NCBI RefSeq assembly: GCF_003688665.1
Contig: NZ_REFO01000010.1
Span: forward strand, 1-64,000
Direction: 5' to 3'
DNA from: Hydrogenothermus marinus
GTDB lineage: Bacteria > Aquificota > Aquificia > Aquificales > Hydrogenothermaceae
Length of the DNA: 64,000 nt
The position numbers and the translations under genes are program-made. The notes beneath the pieces are model-generated. The model ran no database searches and had not been told where the DNA came from. It saw only the letters and a list, made by a program, of their open reading frames with translations. Below, one piece after another: positions 50,807 to 58,365 of the stretch (its first letter is position 1; each line of letters begins with the position of its first letter).

Positions 50807-52105
50807 ATGAGAGATGATTTTTTTAAATTTTTTGGCTTAAGAGAAAATCCTTTTAAGTTAACGCCTGATCCTAGATATTATTTTTTGTCTAAAAAACATG
50901 AAGAAGCTATTTATGCTTTGCAATATTTATATCAATCAGAAGAAGGATTTGCAGTAATAATTGGGGAGCCAGGGACAGGAAAAACATTAACAGTTAGAAA
51001 ATTTATAGATGAACTATCACGTAAATCAAAATATCCACAAGAAACAGAAGTTGCATATATTTTATTTCCTAATTTATCACCTGAAGAACTATTTTTAGCA
51101 ATTTTAGAAGATTTAAAATTAAATATTCCAGATAATAATCAAAATATTTCAAAAAATAAACTTTTTTCAATTTTTAGAGATTATTTAATCCAGAAAAAAA
51201 ATGAAGGAAAAAAAGTATTTATAATAATAGATGAAGCTCAAAATCTTCCTATTGAAACCTTAGAAGAATTAAGAATTTTATCTAATTTAGAGACAGAAAA
51301 TGAAAAACTTCTTCAGATATTGCTTTTAGGACAACCGGAACTTGAGAAAAAACTAAATGATCCAAGATTAAGACAGTTAAAACAAAGAATAACCTTATTT
51401 ATAAAGTTAGAACCTTTAAATGAAAAGGAGATTGAAGATTATATAAAATTTAGAATATCAAAAGCTACAGATAAACCTATAGATATTGATAAAAAAGCAG
51501 TTAAGTTAATAGAAAAATATTCAAAAGGAATTCCAAGAATTATAAATCAAATAATGGATAGAGCTTTAATAGCAGCATATATGGAGGAAAAGAGGAAAGT
51601 ATCAATAGAGGAAATTAAGGCTGCTATAAAAAGCTTAAATCTAACTTTAAAGGAAAAAGATTCTAAAATACTTAAAATAACTATTCCTGTATTTTCTTTT
51701 TTTATAATTATTTTTTTAATAGTTGCATATGGTAATAAAGAGATATTTATTGATAAAAATAAATCAAAGATAGAAATATCTGAAAATTCAAAGCAAACAA
51801 AAAATTTACAAAATATACCCCAAGAAAATGAGGAAAAGCAGATAGAAAAAAAATACTACATTCTATATTTATTAGCTACACCAAATATAGAAGAAGCAAA
51901 AGCAAAAAAGACAAAATTTGAAAAAATGCTAAATAGAAAAATTTATTTACTTCAAGTAAAAGATGGAAAATATTATGCATTAGCTTTATTATTTGAAGAT
52001 TTTGAAAAAGCAAAAAAAGAGAAAGAATACATAAAATCTAAACTAAATAAAAAAGATATATTCTTAACAAAGAAAAAATATAGTCCTGTAATATTAGAGT
52101 ACTAA
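50807..52105 (+). CDS. ExeA/MshM-like AAA ATPase with C-terminal SPOR-like domain
   Basis: A 432-residue bitopic ATPase. The N-terminus FKFFGLRENPFKLTPDPRYYFLSKKHEEAIYAL is the ExeA/GspA/MshM opening. The P-loop is GEPGTGKT; Walker B is VFIIIDEAQNL; the sensor region includes PRIINQIMDRALIAAYME. A membrane helix lies near residues 284-303, followed by a SPOR-like domain (KKYYILYLLATPNIEEAKAKKTKFEKML...). ExeA proteins help secretins cross peptidoglycan, usually through a PG_binding domain; here SPOR takes that place. Likely works with the MshL-like secretin encoded at 55835-57412. Confidence 0.85.
   Translation: MRDDFFKFFGLRENPFKLTPDPRYYFLSKKHEEAIYALQYLYQSEEGFAVIIGEPGTGKTLTVRKFIDELSRKSKYPQETEVAYILFPNLSPEELFLAILEDLKLNIPDNNQNISKNKLFSIFRDYLIQKKNEGKKVFIIIDEAQNLPIETLEELRILSNLETENEKLLQILLLGQPELEKKLNDPRLRQLKQRITLFIKLEPLNEKEIEDYIKFRISKATDKPIDIDKKAVKLIEKYSKGIPRIINQIMDRALIAAYMEEKRKVSIEEIKAAIKSLNLTLKEKDSKILKITIPVFSFFIIIFLIVAYGNKEIFIDKNKSKIEISENSKQTKNLQNIPQENEEKQIEKKYYILYLLATPNIEEAKAKKTKFEKMLNRKIYLLQVKDGKYYALALLFEDFEKAKKEKEYIKSKLNKKDIFLTKKKYSPVILEY
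52010..52079 (+). repeat. 70-base direct repeat, copy 2
   Basis: Partner of 50699-50768, at the end of the ExeA-like gene. Such identity at third codon positions means a recent duplication or gene conversion between the two SPOR-like domains. Confidence 0.85.
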
Positions 52106-52133
52106 TGAATGATATATTCCTAAATAAAAGAAA

Positions 52134-52148
52134 GAGGGAAAATCCCTC
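52134..52148 (-). terminator. Terminator of the minus-strand pilus operon
   Basis: GAGGGA, three-base loop, TCCCTC; on the minus strand it is followed by TTTCTTTTATTT. It lies 9 bases after the TAA that closes the orphan cysteine-rich module (52157), so the natural 3' end of the pilin operon is after that module rather than after the present pilin stop. The two converging operons meet here. Confidence 0.7.
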
Positions 52149-52156
52149 ATGTTATA

Positions 52157-52738
52157 TTAACGATCACTTAGTCTACAGGTAGAGCTACCATCATATCCAA
52201 CGTTAACTTTACAATCGTAATCAGTGTCAATACTTGGGTTAAATGATTGATCAAAATGTACTTCACAAAGTTGACGCCTACACCTAGTATCCCCATATCC
52301 ATAAACTGTTCCTGATGAATCTACTAAAATACTCGTTCCACAACCTCCACCACTAAATCCAACTCGCTTTATAGGAGAACGGCGATAAAATCCAGCCCTT
52401 GGACAGAAGACTGTTTCAGTATTATAAGTTCTACACTGACCTTCTGCACAAGAGATATAAACATTACAATCTCCGTCTGTATCTATTGAAGCTAAATCAT
52501 AACTTGCTATTTGAGTACCACTACAACTATTATTATCATATAGAGTGATATTTTCTGGAGGAGCACTAATAGGAGGAATTTCACCTCGTGAGCTTGAAGA
52601 TGTTCTCTGACATGAACCATTAAAGGAAACGCTATCTACATCATTACTAGTAGAATATCCAGATTTAATAAGAACAACATATTAAGAAATACAACTACTA
52701 CTGCCACTTCCACCAGAACCTTCCCGTCTCTTCTTGAA
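52157..52738 (-). pseudogene. Orphan Gly/Ser-linked cysteine-rich C-terminal module of the pilin
   Basis: Downstream of the prepilin stop (TAG TGA) and in the same frame, the minus strand continues with FKKRREGSGGSGSSSCIS, a TAA at 52682-52684, then 174 open codons to TAA 52157-52159. There is no ATG, GTG or TTG start suited to it. The product has 11 cysteines and two related segments, SIDTDGDCNVYIS and SIDTDYDCKVNVG. Its Gly/Ser lead matches the linker before the pilin LamG domain, both ending SSCI-type. G+C is raised (25 of 60 in line 52381-52440). It is best read as a silent, displaced or decayed alternative C-terminus. No function known. Confidence 0.65.
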
Positions 52739-52741
52739 TCA

Positions 52742-54661
52742 CTATGGACAGGACATATTCGGATTGTAAAGTTGTTGAACTTCTGAATCTGTTAAAGCAC
52801 GGTTAAATATACGAACTTGGTCTATTGAACCAAATTTGTTATACCTATTATCAGCTCCCCATCCGAAAATATGGAACTTATCTCCTAATGTAGCATAAGA
52901 GTTAAGAGGTCTTCCTTGTTGTTTAGATAGAGCTTGTGGATTACCATTTATCCATAGTTTATCTGCGGTAACATCTCCTTCGTGGAACTCTGCAACGACA
53001 TGAACCCATCGTGTAGTGCTAAATGGATTCCAGCTTATTCCATATACATCACTATTTGAAGTATTAAAACCAAAAGGTCCTGAGCGAGATGGCAACCACA
53101 AATCATATAAGTAAAATCCAATAGGCATTACACTATTTCTTCCGCTCCATTTTGCCCAAAATGATATTGTAATTATATTTCCTGAATAATTTAAAGGAAT
53201 ATTTATTTTTCCACCTCTTGATTTGGCCGCTTGTCCAAATTTACCTGTCACCCAGCTTACACGACCAGATATAGTCCCATTATAAGTTCCACTTGCGTCA
53301 TTGGCATTTCCATCAAGTTTAAATAATGCTATTTCGCTACCATCACAGAAAAAATCCACATTATTAAAACATCCAGGTATACAGCTACTACCACTGCTAC
53401 CACCACTACTACCACCGCCACTACTACCACCAGACCCACTACCAGAGCCGCCTCCTGCAGTAGAGCAGTCAGGATCATTTACAATTAAAGGAAGTATTTT
53501 TGTATCTGTCCTACTTCCACCACAAGAAGATGCAGTTATAGTTATAGAGCAGGTATCAGCATCACAAGTATTATTTGAATCTGTGCCAATAGTTCCTGTT
53601 ATCTTTCCATCAGATCCAATAGTTAATCCATTTAATAAGTTAGCGTTAGTGCTACAATTTCCTATAGTCCCTGAAAAGGTATAAGTCCCATCTCCACCTG
53701 TAGCATAAACTTGAGCATTATAAGAAGACCCTTGTAAAGTAGAAGGTAAAGAAGTAGTAGTAATTTCAACAGGTATATGTTTCACAGGTATAGTAAAATC
53801 TTTTGATACACTATATCCAGCATCATCTGTTACTGCTACCGTAAATGTAATATCTCCATTTATACATTTATCAAGGGTGCCAGATATAGAGCCATCAGAA
53901 TTTAAAGTTAATCCATGTCCAATACTGCCAGTCCAAGTATAAGGAGGCTTTCCACCTTCAGCCTGAAGTTGATAATTATAGGATTGTCCTTCTGTTGCCT
54001 CTGGCAGAGGATTTTCTGTAATTATATGTAAAGGTTGACAACCTAAAGATGCCTTAGTTTGTAATTCATAAACATTTACCCATTTTACTATATCATCATA
54101 ATCTTCAGGTCTATTCATATCAGATGGGAAATTATCTATATTCTTTGTTCCATAATCATAAACATTTATTGTTGTAGCAGAAGAAACTTTTACTACCCAA
54201 AAAGGTTTAGAAGGTGGTTGTTCTACTATAGAAAGAGAAGAATTACCAGTTTGAATATTATAATTAGCACCACCACTAACAACCAAAAATGCCACATTTT
54301 GTATTTCTTGAAATGAAGAACATGTTGCATCTTTACAAATATGAATAATGATATTTGTGCTATTTACCCCACAAGAATTAGAAGCAGTTTCATCATAAAT
54401 ATATAAAAGTTCTTTTGTATAAGCATCTTTATTTCTTTTTACTGCCTGTAATAATTCATCTGAGTTTGAAGGAAGGCGTTTATGAGTGTTTGCATAACTT
54501 ATTATTCCTTCTACTGCTGCATTTACAATTTCCTTACTTTCTTCATATTTAGCTTTTTTTGTTAATACACTAAAGGTAGTTACACCAATAGATAGTAAAA
54601 TACCTATTATAACTAAAATCATTGCAAGTTCTATTAATGAAAAGCCTTTTATTTTATTCAT
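52742..54661 (-). CDS. Large type IV prepilin with Ig-like and LamG lectin domains
   Basis: A 639-residue pilin-like protein. The prepilin motif is MNKIKG/FSLIELAMILVIIG: cleavage after G6, F7 at mature +1, E11 at +5. A pilin-like head runs to about 205. Two putative Ig-type domains follow (about 212-292, EATEGQSYNYQLQAEGGKPPYTW; about 296-395, TLQGSSYNAQVYATGGDGTYTFSGTIG). A 24-residue Gly/Ser linker (about 403-426) joins a LamG/ConA-like domain (about 438-635; ALFKLDGNANDASG..., SIDQVRIFNRALTDSEVQQLYN). The size suits a minor, tip-located adhesin rather than a shaft pilin. It ends the mshI-N-like operon. The lectin part has higher G+C than its neighbours. Confidence 0.88.
   Translation of the reverse strand: MNKIKGFSLIELAMILVIIGILLSIGVTTFSVLTKKAKYEESKEIVNAAVEGIISYANTHKRLPSNSDELLQAVKRNKDAYTKELLYIYDETASNSCGVNSTNIIIHICKDATCSSFQEIQNVAFLVVSGGANYNIQTGNSSLSIVEQPPSKPFWVVKVSSATTINVYDYGTKNIDNFPSDMNRPEDYDDIVKWVNVYELQTKASLGCQPLHIITENPLPEATEGQSYNYQLQAEGGKPPYTWTGSIGHGLTLNSDGSISGTLDKCINGDITFTVAVTDDAGYSVSKDFTIPVKHIPVEITTTSLPSTLQGSSYNAQVYATGGDGTYTFSGTIGNCSTNANLLNGLTIGSDGKITGTIGTDSNNTCDADTCSITITASSCGGSRTDTKILPLIVNDPDCSTAGGGSGSGSGGSSGGGSSGGSSGSSCIPGCFNNVDFFCDGSEIALFKLDGNANDASGTYNGTISGRVSWVTGKFGQAAKSRGGKINIPLNYSGNIITISFWAKWSGRNSVMPIGFYLYDLWLPSRSGPFGFNTSNSDVYGISWNPFSTTRWVHVVAEFHEGDVTADKLWINGNPQALSKQQGRPLNSYATLGDKFHIFGWGADNRYNKFGSIDQVRIFNRALTDSEVQQLYNPNMSCP
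53384..53455 (-). repeat. Gly/Ser linker tract in the prepilin gene
   Basis: Twenty-four codons of only Gly and Ser (GGT, GGC, AGT, AGC, TCT) between the Ig-like and LamG domains. A shorter related tract starts the orphan module at about 52690-52730 in the same orientation, making the two tracts possible recombination sites. Confidence 0.8.
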
Positions 54662-54710
54662 GGCTATAAACCTCTAAATAATTTAAAATTTATAACATCT
54701 TAAAATAAGC

Positions 54711-55838
54711 TTATCTAATTCCGTATATCTTTAAAACATTAATCCTATTTTTTACTATCTTTCTTAAATTATCACTTATATCTAAACTTAATATCTCTTT
54801 ATATATATTAACGGCTTTTTCATAATTTCCTTTTATATCTAATATTCTTGCATAAGAGTAAGCTATTAAACTATCATTTGGCCTCATTTTATATGCCTTT
54901 TCATAATAAGTTAAAGCATCTTTTAAATGTCCAGTTTTCTCATAAAATAAACCTTTTAAATATAAACATAAATATTTTTGATTTTTCTGACAATATTTAT
55001 TTAATATTTCTTCTGCTGTAGAAAATTTTTGAAATTTGAGTAAAAGAGCTACTGTTTTTGTAAATATTTTTGGCTTTTCATAAATTTTATATTTACTAAT
55101 TGCTTGCTGTAATTTTTCTATATCTCCATTAACTATTAATAAATATACTAAATTAGAGGCTACTTTATCGTAAAACCTGTTATTTAAAACAAATTCATAT
55201 TCTTTTATTGCTTTTTCTATTTGATTATTTCTTATATAGCTATCAGCCAAATATATATGTTCCCAAAGCTCCGATTCTGTTCTTTCTTTTTTTACTATTG
55301 GTGGAGGGACTGATTGGAAACTCTTAATTAAATCCTGATTTGAGATTTTATTTATATTTTTATTATTAGGTGATATAGGGGGTTTTACAGATAGTTTTTT
55401 ATTGTTTGATATTGATGATTGTTTATTTTCAATTTTTACATTATCTTCTTTTTCAGTTGTTTTTAAGCTTTTATTTTGTTGTAAATCCTCTTTCTTTTCC
55501 ATCTCAAGAGTATTATTAACTTCCTTTGTTTTTATATTATTTTGAATGTTAGTATTATTTTTACTATTATCATTAATTCCTAATGTTTTATATTTTTGGT
55601 AAGTATTATTAGCATTGCTTAAATAAGTTTGCTTTGTTTCTGATTTTAAAAATTCTAATCCTAATAAAGCAAAAATACCTGTAATTACAACTAAACCTGT
55701 TAAAATAAGTAAATTTTTATATTTTTGTAGAAAAATACGATTATCTTCTTTTTTTAAATTAGGAGGTAATACAGTATTTTCATTATTTGCTTTATCTTTT
55801 CTTTTTAATTTTTTTAAAGCTTCTATTATTAAGCTCAT
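54711..55838 (-). CDS. MshN-like TPR protein of the pilus locus
   Basis: A 375-residue bitopic protein: short cytoplasmic start (SLIIEALKKLKRKDKANN, shared by many MshN/GspB-type proteins), one helix at about 39-59 (LILTGLVVITGIFALLGLEFL), a long Asn/Lys-rich linker, then TPR repeats in the last 200 residues (NNQIEKAIKEYEFVL, GHLKDALTYYEKAYKMRPNDSLIAYSYARILDIKGNYEKAVNIYKEIL). It overlaps the secretin gene by 4 bases and precedes the pilin. MshN function is poorly known; a periplasmic assembly role is likely. Confidence 0.78.
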   Translation of the reverse strand: MSLIIEALKKLKRKDKANNENTVLPPNLKKEDNRIFLQKYKNLLILTGLVVITGIFALLGLEFLKSETKQTYLSNANNTYQKYKTLGINDNSKNNTNIQNNIKTKEVNNTLEMEKKEDLQQNKSLKTTEKEDNVKIENKQSSISNNKKLSVKPPISPNNKNINKISNQDLIKSFQSVPPPIVKKERTESELWEHIYLADSYIRNNQIEKAIKEYEFVLNNRFYDKVASNLVYLLIVNGDIEKLQQAISKYKIYEKPKIFTKTVALLLKFQKFSTAEEILNKYCQKNQKYLCLYLKGLFYEKTGHLKDALTYYEKAYKMRPNDSLIAYSYARILDIKGNYEKAVNIYKEILSLDISDNLRKIVKNRINVLKIYGIR

Positions 55839-57412
55839 TCTACACCCTTAATAATGCGAGGTATTAGAAATATTATTAACTCTTTTTTCTGTTTTGATAC
55901 AGATTTTTGTTTAAATAAATTGCCAACATAAGGAATATCTCCAAGTAAAGGTACTTTTTTCTCATCAGTTTGTTTATCAGTACTTATAAGTCCACCTATT
56001 ATTACAGTGTTTCCATCTTCTACTCTTACTACAGTTCCAGCTTCTTTAAGCTCTATTATTGGTGCCTGAGCTACTACCTGATTATTATCTAAAAGCTGTT
56101 TTTCTCCTCTTATTTTTGTTGAAACAGGAATTATATTCAATGTAATAGTTCCATCATCATTTATAAATGGTGAAACTCCTAAAAGGATACCATCTAAAAC
56201 TGAAGATCTTACATAAGTTACTTGCTGTTGAGAAGTTCCTGTTGTAGCTAATGTATTTATCTGTTTTTCCCAGTAAGGTGTTACTGTTCCTGTAGATATA
56301 AGAGCATTTTGGCCATTTAAAACTCTAATCCTTGGACTTGATAATGTCTCAACTTTTCCTGTTTGTGCAAGAGCATTTAATATTGCATTAAAATGAAGTC
56401 CAGTAACTACTAATTGTCCTGCTGAATTAGGTAAAGCTAATGTTTGGCTTAATGTTATAGTTCTGTTATCTCCAAAAGTTTTAGCAAATAAAGCTGACCA
56501 ATCTATTCCATAACTCCAACTATCATTTAGATAAACCTCTACTATTTTTGCTTCAATTAATACCTGTTTTTGCAGTTCTTTTTTTAATTTTTGTAAAAAT
56601 TTTTCAATTCTTTTTATATTCTTAACTTTGTCCGTAACAATTAATGTACCAGTCATTCTATTAAAAGTGTATTTACCATTGTTTGAGAGAAGATTTTTTA
56701 TATTTTCTTCAAACTGACTATAAAAATCACCTAAATCAGTATCTTTTTCATATTTCAAAGAAAAATTTCCTGTTAATGTCCCACCACTACTATATCCTCC
56801 ACCACCATATCCTCCTACACCTCCAACTTGTCTACCAAAACCACCACCTCCACTTGTACCTATACTCCCAAGAACATCTCCTCCTAAATCAACATTATAG
56901 CTTGATAAAGCCTGAATATAAGGGATATAAAATATTTTTGTTTCTGTAGATTTTATATATAGGATATTATTTTTTTCTTTATAACTTATATCTGCTAAAT
57001 CTCTAATTATATCAAGTGCATCTTTTGCAATAACATTATTTAGATTTAAAGTTATCTGCTGGTTTATATCTACATCAGGGGAAACTACAAGATTCATACC
57101 TAAATCATTTGCAATTGAGTATAAAACTTGCTTTAAAGGAGCATTTATAGCATTTATAGTAATTCTTTTTTCTTTTAGAGGATCTATTTTTTCATATCCA
57201 GTAATTAAATCTGTTGGTGAAGGAGGCGGTGGTATATGCTTAGGTTGATTATTTTCATATATATAAGAACTTTGTTGTGAATTGGTTTTAAACTGCTTTT
57301 GCTGATTAATTTCTACAGTTTTAGCAGTATTTTTAGTACTACATCCTGCAAACATAAAAGTTAATATTAAGCTAAATATACCTAAAACCTTTACTTTATA
57401 ATATAAATCCAT
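55835..57412 (-). CDS. MshL-like secretin
   Basis: Outer-membrane secretin of 525 residues, a lipoprotein by its lipobox MFAGC (Cys24). An STN/N0-like domain (RITINAINAPLKQVLYSIANDLGMNLVVSPDVDINQQITLNLNNV) is followed by a Gly-rich loop (about 185-215, GGGGFGRQVGGVGGYGGGGY), an N1 domain (KYTFNRMTGTLIVTDKVKNIKRIEKFL) and the secretin core ending in VRVEDGNTVIIGGLISTDKQTDEKKVPLLGDIPYVGNLFKQKSVSKQKKELIIFLIPRII. It forms the pilus exit channel. The closest layout is MshL/PilQ. Confidence 0.92.
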   Translation of the reverse strand: MDLYYKVKVLGIFSLILTFMFAGCSTKNTAKTVEINQQKQFKTNSQQSSYIYENNQPKHIPPPPSPTDLITGYEKIDPLKEKRITINAINAPLKQVLYSIANDLGMNLVVSPDVDINQQITLNLNNVIAKDALDIIRDLADISYKEKNNILYIKSTETKIFYIPYIQALSSYNVDLGGDVLGSIGTSGGGGFGRQVGGVGGYGGGGYSSGGTLTGNFSLKYEKDTDLGDFYSQFEENIKNLLSNNGKYTFNRMTGTLIVTDKVKNIKRIEKFLQKLKKELQKQVLIEAKIVEVYLNDSWSYGIDWSALFAKTFGDNRTITLSQTLALPNSAGQLVVTGLHFNAILNALAQTGKVETLSSPRIRVLNGQNALISTGTVTPYWEKQINTLATTGTSQQQVTYVRSSVLDGILLGVSPFINDDGTITLNIIPVSTKIRGEKQLLDNNQVVAQAPIIELKEAGTVVRVEDGNTVIIGGLISTDKQTDEKKVPLLGDIPYVGNLFKQKSVSKQKKELIIFLIPRIIKGVE

Positions 57413-57891
57413 CTTTTACCCCATTCTCCTTCTAATAAAATACGATCTTTTTCAATTTTAATTATTTTTTCTTGATTAGAAATAAAATCACCCTCTGTAA
57501 ATAGTTTTCCATTTATTAAAACATATTTTTTATTAACTCCTATATAAATAAATGAAATTTTGTAATTTGGAAGATTCTGCTGTTTTTTTACTAAATTTTT
57601 AGGTTGCTTTATTTGATTATATTGAGGATTATTATCAGTTTTTGCAGGATATATGGCATCAATAATTTTTACTATTTCATTTACTGAAATAAAAGTAATT
57701 TTAGTAGGAGCTTTTTTGATGGAAGCAATTTTATATTGTAAATTAGTATCCCCCCAGAATATTTGAAGTATATATGTTTTTAAATATATATAAGAAAGTA
57801 TAAATAATATGGATATTATAAATGGCAAAATTAACATAAAAATATGATTTTTCCCTATATTTAAAGCTTTTATATAAATTCTTAAATCCAT
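57391..57891 (-). CDS. MshK/PilP/GspC-like periplasmic connector
   Basis: A 166-residue protein with one N-terminal helix (HIFMLILPFIISILFILSYIYL), a linker, and a small C-terminal beta domain (KISFIYIGVNKKYVLINGKLFTEGDFISNQEKIIKIEKDRILLEGEWGKRWIYII). This is the pattern of the homology region of GspC/PilP, which contacts the secretin. It overlaps the start of the secretin gene by 22 bases. The family name is assigned from layout and position; sequence motifs are weak. Confidence 0.72.
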   Translation of the reverse strand: MDLRIYIKALNIGKNHIFMLILPFIISILFILSYIYLKTYILQIFWGDTNLQYKIASIKKAPTKITFISVNEIVKIIDAIYPAKTDNNPQYNQIKQPKNLVKKQQNLPNYKISFIYIGVNKKYVLINGKLFTEGDFISNQEKIIKIEKDRILLEGEWGKRWIYIIK

Positions 57892-57894
57892 ATT

Positions 57895-58365
57895 TTATTC
57901 CATATAAGGCTGTTTTAGAGTAATTTCCATATATTTTCTTTCGTTGGTTATATGAAGTTTATTAATTGAGATTACAGGAGAAATGTTTCTTAGCATATAA
58001 GTTATTAAATTTTTTAGTTCTTCTTTATCTAAATTTAGTTGTAAATTTGCTTTTGCTTCAATAAATTTTGATTTATCTTTTATATATTCTATTGTTAGTG
58101 GATATTTATCTTTTAAGTTTTGTAAGAAAAGTAAACAGATATTATAAGCTTCCTCTTTGTTTACAGTTTTTAAATTTAATTTTTGAACTAAATTTTTAAT
58201 TTGCTCTTTTTCTTTTAAAGAAATTCTTAATTCTCTTTGATATTTAACAAGGTTCTCTTTTTCATTTGACAATCTATTTTCAATATCTATTAATGAAAGG
58301 AATAAGATTATTATAAATGACAAAACTATTGTAAGAAAAAAATATAAAATATATATTACTCTCAT
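57895..58365 (-). CDS. MshJ/PilO/GspM-like assembly protein
   Basis: A 156-residue bitopic protein: N-terminal helix (IYILYFFLTIVLSFIIILFLSLI), coiled coil (NRLSNEKENLVKYQRELRISLKEKEQIKNLVQKL), and a ferredoxin-like periplasmic half (YPLTIEYIKDKSKFIEAKANLQLNLDKEELKNLITYML...). This is the usual order of PilO/GspM/MshJ. It overlaps the upstream mshI-like gene by 4 bases. Confidence 0.75.
   Translation of the reverse strand: MRVIYILYFFLTIVLSFIIILFLSLIDIENRLSNEKENLVKYQRELRISLKEKEQIKNLVQKLNLKTVNKEEAYNICLLFLQNLKDKYPLTIEYIKDKSKFIEAKANLQLNLDKEELKNLITYMLRNISPVISINKLHITNERKYMEITLKQPYME

Noticed and set aside
50807-52105. Phage or transposon ATPase (TniB/IstB-like)
   Set aside because: The ExeA-type N-terminus, membrane helix, SPOR-like end and pilus neighbours fit MshM/ExeA, and no transposase is nearby.
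52379-52390. GGCGATAA on the plus strand as a sigma-28 -10
   Set aside because: No -35 at 11-base spacing and no plus-strand gene begins downstream; it lies in the orphan module.
52157-52744. Read-through of the pilin TAG TGA to make a longer pilin
   Set aside because: Two adjacent stops plus a third TAA at 52682 make read-through implausible; no selenocysteine or recoding element was seen.
53301-53684. Plus-strand open frame of 127 codons rich in Pro/Leu
   Set aside because: It is the antisense of the Gly/Ser linker and Ig-like domain of the prepilin gene.
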